Part shown: positions 16,753 to 23,414 of the stretch, one piece after another | Position numbering within the stretch: position 1 is the first letter of the stretch | Layout: every line of letters starts with the position of its first letter | Source of the DNA: GCA-002840015 sp033765245 | GTDB taxonomy: Bacteria > Pseudomonadota > Gammaproteobacteria > Xanthomonadales > Xanthomonadaceae | DNA length: 24,404 nucleotides | NCBI GenBank assembly: GCA_033765245.1 | Contig: JANRIF010000193.1 | Span: 1-24,404 of the forward strand | Reading direction: 5' to 3' | Position numbers and translations under genes: made by a program | The notes under the pieces: model-generated | Told to the model about the DNA's origin: nothing | The model's input: only the letters and a program-made list of their open reading frames with translations | The model's database searches: none

Positions 16753-18603
16753 TCACGGGAGCTGCCGGTCCACCGGCTGCAGCGACACTACCAGCGCGCC
16801 GGGACCGGCGTGCGCGCCGACCGCCGGACCGGTTTCGACCAGCCATGAGCCATCGCAATCGAGCAGGTCCAGCAGCGCCAGTCGCAGCGCCTCGCCATCG
16901 GCGGCGCTGTCGCAATGGCCGACGATCACCCGCCAGCGTTGCCCCGGCGTCACCCGCTTGGCGATATAGCGGGCGAAGCGGGGCGCGACGCGCTGCCGGC
17001 CGAACAGCGCCCCGGCGATGCTGAGCCGGCCGCTGCTGCGCATGCGCGCGATCGGGGTCAGCCCCAACGACTCCACCAGTGGCTGCGCCCAACGCGGCAC
17101 GCGGCCGCCGCGCACCGCGTGGCGGATATCGCGCGCCAACGCGAAGGTGCGGGTCAGCGGACGCAGCCGCTCCAGCTCGGCCACGATCGTGGCGCTGTCG
17201 GCACCGGCCAGCGCGCGCTCGGCCGCGGCGATCGCTAACAACGCCTGGCCGCCGGCGGCGTTGGCGGTATCGAACACGGTAGCGCGCTCGGCATCGACCC
17301 GCGCCGCCGCCGACTCCGCCGACTGCAGCGTGCCCGAGACCGCCCGCGACAACCCCACGTAGACCAGCCGCGGATGATGCGCCAGCAGAAACTCGAACTG
17401 CCGACGGAAATCGCCGGGCGGTGGCTGGCTGGTGCGCGGCAACACCGCTTCGCTGCGCAGCTTGGCGTAGAACTGGCTGGGGGTGAGCGAGACCTTGTCG
17501 AGATAGTCGCGCTCGCCGAAGTTGATCCGCAGCGGCACCACGTGGATGTGCAGGCGCTCCACCAGTTCCAGCGGCAGGTCGGCGGAACTGTCGGTGATGA
17601 TGGCGACCGCGGTCGCCGCCGAAACCGCGCGCTGCTGCGCGAACATGTCGTCCGCCTTGCACGCATCGAGCAGGCCGAAACCGCCGCAGGCCTCGAACAG
17701 CGGCTGCGGCTCGCGCACGTGCGCATGCACGCGCACCCGCGTCGACGACCCGGCGATCACCACGCTCGACGCCCCCACTGCCGCCACCGCCGCGCGCAGC
17801 GCATCGCGGTCGATGTCGTTGCCGATCACCAGGCACTCGCTGCACCAGCGGTGCTCTGGATCGCCGCAGGCGTCGCGATGCGCGGCAGCCGCTTCGTCGT
17901 CCGCCAGATCGTCCAGCTCGGCGGCGCTGAAAGCGGCGCTGTAGGCATTGCCGCGCCGACGCTGCTGCATGAACTCGACCACGCCCTCGATCAGATCGAC
18001 GAATCCCTGGGCGCCGGCGTCCACCACCCCGGCCTTCTGCAGCACCGCGAGCTGGCGCGGGGTGTCCGCCAGCGCCTCGCGGGTGCGCGCCAGCGCCTGC
18101 GCGAACCACGCGCCGAGGTCGTGTTTGCCGTGGCTGTGATGCAGGCTTTCGGCAAAGGCGTGGATCACGCTGAGGATGGTGCCCTCGCGCGGCTCGCTCA
18201 GCGCCTGACGCGCGGCCTGCGCGCCCCGACGCACCGCCTCCGCCAGACTGGCGGTGTCGAGCACGCGCGCCGAACCCACGGCTTCCGCCATGCCCTGCAG
18301 AAACTGCGCGAGGATGGCGCCCGAGTTGCCGCGCGCGCCGTCGATGGCGTCGGCGCCGACCTGCCGCAGCAATTCGCTGGCGCTGCCGGCGCGGCGGCTC
18401 AGCGCGCCGGCCAACACCGCGCCCAGGGTGAACGCCATGTTGTTGCCGGTGTCGCCGTCGGCAACCGGGAACACGTTGATGCGATTGAGCACGTCGCGAT
18501 CGGCGATCACCTTGCGGGCGCCGGCAATCAAGGCCCGGCGCAGCGCCGGCGTGGAAATGCGGCGCACGGCCAGCGGCATCGGGGTGGGGCAGGTTGCGTT
18601 CAT
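16753..18603 (-). CDS. Fused fatty-acid kinase FakA-like / FakB (DegV)-like protein
   Basis: This 616-residue protein joins two parts that are separate in Firmicutes. Residues 1-215 form a DAK2/FakA-like kinase domain with NVFPVADGDTGNNM (43-56; Mg-binding D49 and D51), GARGNSGAILAQ (89-100) and GVVDAGAQGF (192-201). Residues about 250-305 match the FakA middle domain (CSECLVIG, 254-261; RVHAHV, 291-296, with the conserved histidine pair). Residues about 333-610 form a complete DegV/FakB fatty-acid-binding domain with ITDSSADLP (336-344), RTSQPPP (390-396), SGT (423-425) and GPAVGAHAGPGALVVS (592-607). The predicted reaction is phosphorylation of a bound fatty acid to acyl-phosphate for PlsY, encoded next downstream. 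The ATG at 18603 is the only plausible start; its ribosome binding site is weak. The fatty-acid role is inferred from the domains and neighbour, not shown. Confidence 0.92.
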   Translation of the reverse strand: MNATCPTPMPLAVRRISTPALRRALIAGARKVIADRDVLNRINVFPVADGDTGNNMAFTLGAVLAGALSRRAGSASELLRQVGADAIDGARGNSGAILAQFLQGMAEAVGSARVLDTASLAEAVRRGAQAARQALSEPREGTILSVIHAFAESLHHSHGKHDLGAWFAQALARTREALADTPRQLAVLQKAGVVDAGAQGFVDLIEGVVEFMQQRRRGNAYSAAFSAAELDDLADDEAAAAHRDACGDPEHRWCSECLVIGNDIDRDALRAAVAAVGASSVVIAGSSTRVRVHAHVREPQPLFEACGGFGLLDACKADDMFAQQRAVSAATAVAIITDSSADLPLELVERLHIHVVPLRINFGERDYLDKVSLTPSQFYAKLRSEAVLPRTSQPPPGDFRRQFEFLLAHHPRLVYVGLSRAVSGTLQSAESAAARVDAERATVFDTANAAGGQALLAIAAAERALAGADSATIVAELERLRPLTRTFALARDIRHAVRGGRVPRWAQPLVESLGLTPIARMRSSGRLSIAGALFGRQRVAPRFARYIAKRVTPGQRWRVIVGHCDSAADGEALRLALLDLLDCDGSWLVETGPAVGAHAGPGALVVSLQPVDRQLP

Positions 18604-18851
18604 ATGCCGCGAGTCTGCCTGAGCGCTCGCGATCCGCCATGCTGCAGCGCAGCGCACGGCAGCACGCGAGAATCCGCCGCCGTTTCCGCGCCGCGGCGCA
18701 AACGATTGATTCGGCTGAATTGGCTGTGCCGGGGTACCGCTGCCGCAGAGGTGGCTGGGCGGTGCGGCGATGGCGCTCGTTGCGTCAGCTGTGCAACCAT
18801 TCGTCCCGTTGCCGCATCCAATCCGGGTGTCCCGCTTCCACTGGCGTTGCC
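18604..18851. other. Intergenic region between divergent genes, no gene seen
   Basis: This 248-base region lies between the divergent FakA-FakB fusion gene and the small exported protein gene and should contain both promoters. An A+T-richer patch at about 18702-18725 is the best place for one, but no pair of -35/-10 boxes with proper spacing stood out. Open frames running through it have no family features. Confidence 0.5.
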
Positions 18852-19121
18852 ATGGCCGCACTTCGCTTACTTGCCCTGCTTGCACTGCTGCTTGCCGCCC
18901 CGGCGCTGGCGCAGGTGCGCACGCCACATCACAGCGCCGGCGAATCCTGCCAGACGCCCGACGATGCCGCGCCGACGACAGGCGCACCGGCACGCCCCGA
19001 ACCGGAGCGCACCGATCCTGCCCCGCCGCCCGCCAGCGGCACCAGCGGCTGTGCGCACTGCGACCACCGCTATCGCATGCCGCCGCGCTGGCACAGTTTC
19101 CTGCCGGGCATGTATCGCTGA
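18852..19121 (+). CDS. Small exported protein with a CxxC motif
   Basis: This 89-residue product is unrecognised. It has a good signal peptide (MAALRLLALLALLLAAPALA, cleavage before about residue 21), then a proline/alanine-rich stretch with one isolated cysteine (ESCQTPDD, about residue 33), and a C-terminal GCAHCDHRYRMPPRWHSF segment whose CAHC motif and neighbouring histidines could bind a metal or form a disulfide. The frame is open further upstream, but that part lacks any signal-like or family feature, so the ATG at 18852 is preferred. It lies 53 bases ahead of the MtfA gene on the same strand. Reality rests on the signal peptide and the structured tail only. Confidence 0.55.
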   Translation: MAALRLLALLALLLAAPALAQVRTPHHSAGESCQTPDDAAPTTGAPARPEPERTDPAPPPASGTSGCAHCDHRYRMPPRWHSFLPGMYR

Positions 19122-19174
19122 CACGGGCTGCAGCAGCGCTTGCCGCGGCGCGGCGATGTCGCCACCATGCCGGC

Positions 19175-19963
19175 ATGCGTGGCCTGATGGCGCGGTGCGC
19201 CAACCTGTTCAAACCAGCTCCCGTCGATCTCGCCGAGCCGCTGTGGCAGGCGTTGCGCGCGCGACTGGCGTGGATCGCACTGCTGCAGCCGGCGCAGCAG
19301 CAACGCCTGCGCGCGCTCACCGCCGGCTTTCTGGCGCGTAAGGTCATCACTCCGATCGACGGCTTTGCGTTGGAACCGCTGCAACGCGCGGTCATCGCCG
19401 CGCTGTGCTGCCAGCCGGTGTTGCGGTTGGGCGGGCGCTGGCTGCGCGGCTGGAAACAGGTGATCGTCTATCCCGATGCCTTTCGCGCCCATCGCAGTCA
19501 CACCGATGAAGCCACCGGGGTGGTGTTCGAGGGCGAGGAGGAACTCGCCGGCGAAGCCTGGGAGTTTGGCCCGCTGGTGCTGTCGTGGGCCGACATCGCG
19601 CTCGATCTCGACGAGCCCGGCGCGGGCTTTGCGGTGGTGGCGCACGAAATCGCCCACAAGCTCGACGCCCTCGACGGCGTGCTGGACGGCACCCCGCCGC
19701 TGCCATCGGCGCGCCGCGCTGCCTGGGTCCACGACTTCCAGCAAGCCTACGATGCGCTCGCCGCGCAGGTGGACGCCGGGCGCAACACGGTGATCGATCC
19801 GTATGCCGCCAGCGCGCCGGAGGAATTCTTCGCGGTGGTCAGCGAATACCATTTCAGCGCGCCCGACCTGCTGGCCGCGGCGATGCCGGCGGTTGCCGCG
19901 CACCTGGAGGCGTTCTACGGCCCCGCGCCCGGCTTCAGCGCGGCGGCGGAAAGCGCAGGCTGA
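19175..19963 (+). CDS. mtfA: MtfA-type zinc-dependent peptidase (M90)
   Basis: MtfA is a cytosolic zinc metallopeptidase that, in E. coli, also binds the glucose-PTS repressor Mlc (DgsA). The 262-residue protein has HEIAHKLD (157-164), giving zinc ligands H157 and H161 and catalytic E158, and a downstream PEEFFAVVSEYHF segment (215-227) that supplies the third ligand, probably E217. The upstream VIVYPDAFRAHR and the EELAGEAWEFGPLVLSWADI block (122-141) are characteristic of the family. Start could be the ATG at 19175 or the next in-frame ATG at 19187; neither has a strong ribosome binding site. The last 29 bases overlap the 3' end of the convergent phoQ. Whether an Mlc-like partner exists in this organism cannot be seen here. 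Confidence 0.92.
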   Translation: MRGLMARCANLFKPAPVDLAEPLWQALRARLAWIALLQPAQQQRLRALTAGFLARKVITPIDGFALEPLQRAVIAALCCQPVLRLGGRWLRGWKQVIVYPDAFRAHRSHTDEATGVVFEGEEELAGEAWEFGPLVLSWADIALDLDEPGAGFAVVAHEIAHKLDALDGVLDGTPPLPSARRAAWVHDFQQAYDALAAQVDAGRNTVIDPYAASAPEEFFAVVSEYHFSAPDLLAAAMPAVAAHLEAFYGPAPGFSAAAESAG

Positions 19964-21347
19964 AGCGGGCGCCGCCCAGTTCCGGCGAGCGGTCCACGGT
20001 CAATTCGCCGCGATAGCCGCGCACGATGTCCTGCACGATCGCCAGGCCGATGCCGTGTCCCTGCACCCGCTCGTCGCCGCGCACGCCGCGTTGCAACAAC
20101 CGGTCCACCTGCTCCGGGGCGATGCCGGGACCGTCGTCCTCCACCGTCATCAGCAGACCCGCACGCGCCGAGCCCGGCACCGGCTCCACCCGGGTGCTGA
20201 GCAGCACGCGCTGGTGCGCCCACTTGAAAGCGTTTTCCAGCAGGTTGCCGAGCAGTTCCAGCAGATCGCCCGGTTCGCCATGGAAGCGCGCGCTCTGGTC
20301 GAGTTCGAACTCGCACAGGATGCCACGCCCGGCGTAGACCTTTTCCAGTCCCTGCACCAGATGCTCGGCGTGCGCCGCGATCGGCTCCGGGGCGTGGTAC
20401 AGGCGGTGCCCCGAGCGCGCGGCGCGCGCGAGTTGGTAGGACACGATGTCGCTCATGCGCGCGATCTGCGCCTGCACGGTCTGCCGCAGTTCGGCGGCGT
20501 CGGCATCGGCATCCAGGCGCGCGCGCAACACCGCCAGCGGCGTCTTCAGGCTGTGCGCCAGATCGGCCAGGGTGTTGCGGTAGCGCTCCATGTGCTCGCG
20601 CTCGCTGGCGATGAAGGCGTTGATACTGCCGGTGAGCGGTTCCAGTTCGCGCGGATGCGGTCCCTGCAGGCGCTCGGCCTCGCCGCTGCGCACCCGCGCC
20701 ATCTCGCGCGCGACCCGGCTCAGCGGCTGCAGGCTCCAGCGCAACACCCCTATCTGCACTCCCAGCAACAGCAGCGCGGCCGCGCCCAGATAACCCCACA
20801 GCGCACGTCGGAACACCGATATCTGCGCAGCCAGGGCATCGGCATCCTCGAACACGTGGAAGGTCAGCGCGATGTCGTCGCTGGCATCGGCCGCGCCGAC
20901 GTCCCAGATCAGGCCCATCGCGAAGTGATAGACCTTGTCGACGTGCAGCGTTTCCTCCGGCACCTTGAGCGGCCCTTCGAACACCTCGACACCCGGTGCC
21001 AGAGTCAGCTCCAACGGCAACGGATGCCCGATCGCGGACTGCGACTGCCACGGCGGATTGTCGCCGCGCGCCGCCGCGTAGAGACCGCTGCCGGGGCGGT
21101 TGAAGCGCGGATCGGGCGGCGTCTCCGGCGGCAGCAACACCTTGCCACGGGTGAAGTCCATGCCGCCGAAGTAGGCGTAGGCGTAGCTCTTGAGGCGCTC
21201 GCGCAGGTTGCTCTGCGCGGTTTCGGTGAAGGCGCGGTCGAGCGCGAACCCGGTCAGCCCGAGAAACGCGAACAGACCGAGACTGGCGGCCAGCAGTTGC
21301 CGCGCCTGCAGCGACAGGCGGCTGCGGGTCTGGGTCTGCTCAGGCAA
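19935..21347 (-). CDS. phoQ: PhoQ-type sensor histidine kinase
   Basis: This 470-residue inner-membrane kinase is the expected partner of the PhoP regulator encoded 46 bases upstream. It has a first membrane segment (about 17-37), a periplasmic domain of about 140 residues (38-180), a second membrane segment (about 183-202), a HAMP-like linker (about 203-255), a HisKA domain with H265 in DLAHSLKTPLAV, and an ATPase domain with N372 (LLENAFKWA), EDDGPGI (403-409) and GHGIGLAI (430-437). The start is an unusual TTG at 21347: a stop lies ten codons upstream in frame with no ATG or GTG between, and later starts would cut into the first membrane segment. No clear ribosome binding site precedes it. 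The symbol rests on architecture and pairing; the true signal may not be Mg2+. Confidence 0.88.
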   Translation of the reverse strand: MPEQTQTRSRLSLQARQLLAASLGLFAFLGLTGFALDRAFTETAQSNLRERLKSYAYAYFGGMDFTRGKVLLPPETPPDPRFNRPGSGLYAAARGDNPPWQSQSAIGHPLPLELTLAPGVEVFEGPLKVPEETLHVDKVYHFAMGLIWDVGAADASDDIALTFHVFEDADALAAQISVFRRALWGYLGAAALLLLGVQIGVLRWSLQPLSRVAREMARVRSGEAERLQGPHPRELEPLTGSINAFIASEREHMERYRNTLADLAHSLKTPLAVLRARLDADADAAELRQTVQAQIARMSDIVSYQLARAARSGHRLYHAPEPIAAHAEHLVQGLEKVYAGRGILCEFELDQSARFHGEPGDLLELLGNLLENAFKWAHQRVLLSTRVEPVPGSARAGLLMTVEDDGPGIAPEQVDRLLQRGVRGDERVQGHGIGLAIVQDIVRGYRGELTVDRSPELGGARFSLRFPPPR

Positions 21348-21393
21348 GACCGTCGCCGCCGGTCCGGTGGGCGCTCATCGCCGCGCTCCAAGC

Positions 21394-22074
21394 CTACTCG
21401 TTGCGCGACAGCGCGAAGCGATAGCCGCGACCGCGCACGGTCTCGATCGGCTTGATCGCACCCTCGGGATCGAGCTTCTTGCGCAGACGGCCGATGAACA
21501 CTTCCAGTACGTTGGAATCGCGGTCGAAGTCCTGCTGATAGATGTGCTCGGTGAGATCCGCCTTGGAGACCAGCTCGCCGGCATGCAGCATCAGGTATTC
21601 GAGCACCTTGTACTCGTAGCTGGTCAGGTCGACGCCCTGCCCCTCCACGCTGACATTCTGAGCGGCCAGGTCCAGCACGATCGGGCCGCATTCCAGGGTC
21701 GGTTTGCTCCAGCCGGCGGCGCGTCGCAGCAGCGCGTTCAAACGCGCCATCAGTTCCTCGACGTGAAAGGGCTTCACCAGATAGTCGTCGGCGCCGGCCT
21801 TGAGGCCCTCCACCTTGTCCTGCCAGCTCGAGCGCGCGGTCAGGATCAGGATCGGGTATTTGCGCTGATCTGCGCGCAGCGCACGCAGCAGATCCATGCC
21901 CGAGAGCTTGGGCAGGCCGAGATCGATGATGGCGAGATCGAACGGCATCTCGCGGCCCAGATACAGGCCCTCCTCGCCATCCTGGGCGGCGTCCACCGCA
22001 AAGCCTTCGCGTTTTAGGCGGGCCGCCAGGGTCTCGCGCAGCGGGGCTTCGTCCTCGACCAGCAGGATGCGCAT
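21394..22074 (-). CDS. phoP: PhoP-type response regulator (OmpR family)
   Basis: This 226-residue regulator has an N-terminal receiver (1-118) with E7-D8, phosphoacceptor D51 (IIDLGLP), T79 and K101 (LVKPF), and a C-terminal winged-helix DNA-binding domain (about 128-222) with LTSYEYKVLEYLMLHAGELVSK and the recognition-helix segment SNVLEVFIGRLRKKLD. The VETVRGRGYRF-type ending is standard for OmpR-like regulators, here reading IETVRGRGYRFAL. The ATG at 22074 has a strong AGGAG site. It follows a small PepSY-like exported protein and precedes the kinase, an arrangement I associate with PhoPQ of Xanthomonas relatives. Confidence 0.93.
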   Translation of the reverse strand: MRILLVEDEAPLRETLAARLKREGFAVDAAQDGEEGLYLGREMPFDLAIIDLGLPKLSGMDLLRALRADQRKYPILILTARSSWQDKVEGLKAGADDYLVKPFHVEELMARLNALLRRAAGWSKPTLECGPIVLDLAAQNVSVEGQGVDLTSYEYKVLEYLMLHAGELVSKADLTEHIYQQDFDRDSNVLEVFIGRLRKKLDPEGAIKPIETVRGRGYRFALSRNE

Positions 22075-22118
22075 CGGGTTCTCCTCTCAGGGCAGCGGGC
22101 GGTCTGGGGTGCGCGGCG

Positions 22119-22424
22119 TCAGTCGTGTCGTTGATCGTCGCGATCTCTGCGCGGCGCGGGTTCCTCGCGGCGGTTGTTGCGCGCGTCCTCGCGGTACACG
22201 CGCACCCGGCCTTCCGGGGTGATTACCTTGATCCGGTTCACCGAACGCCCCGCCTGCGGCACGCGCTCGGCGCGCAAGACCTCGCCGCCGGTTTCGCGCT
22301 CGACTTTGCGCACCGACTCGCGCAACGGCTCGCCCTGATCGCGCGCGCGCTTCTCCTTGGCCAGCGCCGGGGCACTCAGCAGCACACACAGCAGCGCAAC
22401 GATCAGGCGGGTCATGGTCGTCAT
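22119..22424 (-). CDS. Small exported PepSY-like protein
   Basis: The 101-residue product has a signal peptide (about 1-22, cleavage after ALA) and a single domain (about 32-78) that looks like a short PepSY unit: SVRKVERETGGEVLRAERV followed by VNRIKVITPEGRVRVYRED. The tail is very charged (arginine and aspartate rich) and probably disordered. PepSY proteins are thought to bind or inhibit partners in the periplasm. Lying 44 bases upstream of phoP, it may tune the PhoQ sensor; this is inference from position. The first ATG at 22424 is preferred because GGAAGG lies five bases upstream; an internal ATG three codons later is possible. Confidence 0.8.
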   Translation of the reverse strand: MTTMTRLIVALLCVLLSAPALAKEKRARDQGEPLRESVRKVERETGGEVLRAERVPQAGRSVNRIKVITPEGRVRVYREDARNNRREEPAPRRDRDDQRHD

Positions 22425-22484
22425 CTTAGCCTTCCGGCACGGCGCTTCAAGCGTCCGATGACGGCAGTGTCGTCGCCGGCCGGT

Positions 22485-22501
22485 GAATCCGGGCTTAAAC
22501 C
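22485..22501 (-). promoter_or_regulatory. Candidate PhoP box upstream of the PepSY-phoP-phoQ unit
   Basis: On the minus strand GGTTTA-AGCCC-GGATTC (22501-22485) fits the (T/G)GTTTA-N5-(T/G)GTTTA direct repeat: the first half-site is exact, the second matches four of six bases. It lies about 61 bases before the ATG at 22424, where an autoregulatory site would be expected. It also lies just after the CtlX-like stop. Confidence 0.4.
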
Positions 22502-22508
22502 GGTTGCC

Positions 22509-23414
22509 TCAATAAATCTCGCCGACGCAACAGCGCAGGCTGCCGCCAGCCTTTTCGATCTCATCCAGCGGCACCGTGGCGAGCGCGAAACCCGCCCGCG
22601 CCAGGGTATCGCGACTGCCTCGGCGCAACGCCGCGGCACCGGTCGCGCTCATCCACACCGTGTCGGCCGAGAGCGCGATGCAGTTGCCGGCGAAAGCCCG
22701 GCGCTCGTCGCCGTTCAACAGCACGGTGTGCGGGTACAGCGTCGCCAGCACCGGCGCCAACTCCGGATCGGCCAGCCCATCCGCGCACACCACCAGCGCG
22801 CGCCCGGCCAGCACGCTGGCCACCACGTTGGCGTGGTATTCGCCGGCCGCCAGCGCGAAACGCAGGGTCGCACGCAATCCGAACGCGGCATGCATGGCTG
22901 CCGCACCCTGCGCATCGCAGCGCGCCGACAGGCCGCACAAGCCGATGCCACGCGCGCGGTCGATCACCAGCGATCCGGTCAACTCGCCCACGCCTTCGCC
23001 ACCGCGCAGATCGACCACCTCGTAGCCGAGCACGTCGGTGAAGAAACGCGGGATGTCGCTGCGCTCGGCTTCGCGTTGGCGCACCGGATGCCGCATGCGT
23101 GCGATCAGCAGCCGGCCCGGCGCGGTAGCGAACACGTTATTGGGGAACACCGCGTCCGGCGTGGCCGGATCGCCGGGAAACGCGATTGCCGGCAGCACCC
23201 GCGCCAACGCCTGTTGCAACGCGCGGTGCTGTGCCAGCGCGCGTTCGCCATCGACCCGCTGCGCCAGATCCATGTAGCGGTTGTCGCTGGCCGATTGCGG
23301 CGCCAGCGCCAGACCGTCCGGGGTCACCAGGAATGCCGCGCGCGGCAGCGCCGGCCAGTCCGCCGGCAGGGTGCGGACGAACGCCGCGAACGCACGCGGG
23401 TCGTCGGTGATCAT
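22509..23414 (-). CDS. CtlX-like pentein hydrolase (arginine deiminase-related)
   Basis: This 301-residue protein belongs to the guanidino-group-modifying (pentein) superfamily, closest by eye to the CtlX citrulline-utilisation/arginine deiminase-related group. Supporting motifs are PDAVFPNNVF (86-95), the acidic GELTGSLV (143-150, E144), the catalytic histidine region GEYHANVVASVL (191-202, H194) and the C-terminal nucleophile in GGSLRCCVGEIY (290-301; C295 by alignment with the usual SxRC). All catalytic positions are present, so it is probably an active hydrolase or deiminase on arginine, citrulline or a related compound; the exact substrate is not decidable. The ATG at 23414 overlaps the dusA stop as ATGA, implying coupled translation with a tRNA-modification gene, probably a packing effect rather than a functional link. 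Confidence 0.83.
   Translation of the reverse strand: MITDDPRAFAAFVRTLPADWPALPRAAFLVTPDGLALAPQSASDNRYMDLAQRVDGERALAQHRALQQALARVLPAIAFPGDPATPDAVFPNNVFATAPGRLLIARMRHPVRQREAERSDIPRFFTDVLGYEVVDLRGGEGVGELTGSLVIDRARGIGLCGLSARCDAQGAAAMHAAFGLRATLRFALAAGEYHANVVASVLAGRALVVCADGLADPELAPVLATLYPHTVLLNGDERRAFAGNCIALSADTVWMSATGAAALRRGSRDTLARAGFALATVPLDEIEKAGGSLRCCVGEIY

Noticed and set aside
18604..19395. Upstream in-frame extension of the FakA-FakB fusion gene
   Set aside because: The extension is cysteine- and arginine-rich and antisense to the small exported protein and mtfA; the family sequence begins near the ATG at 18603.
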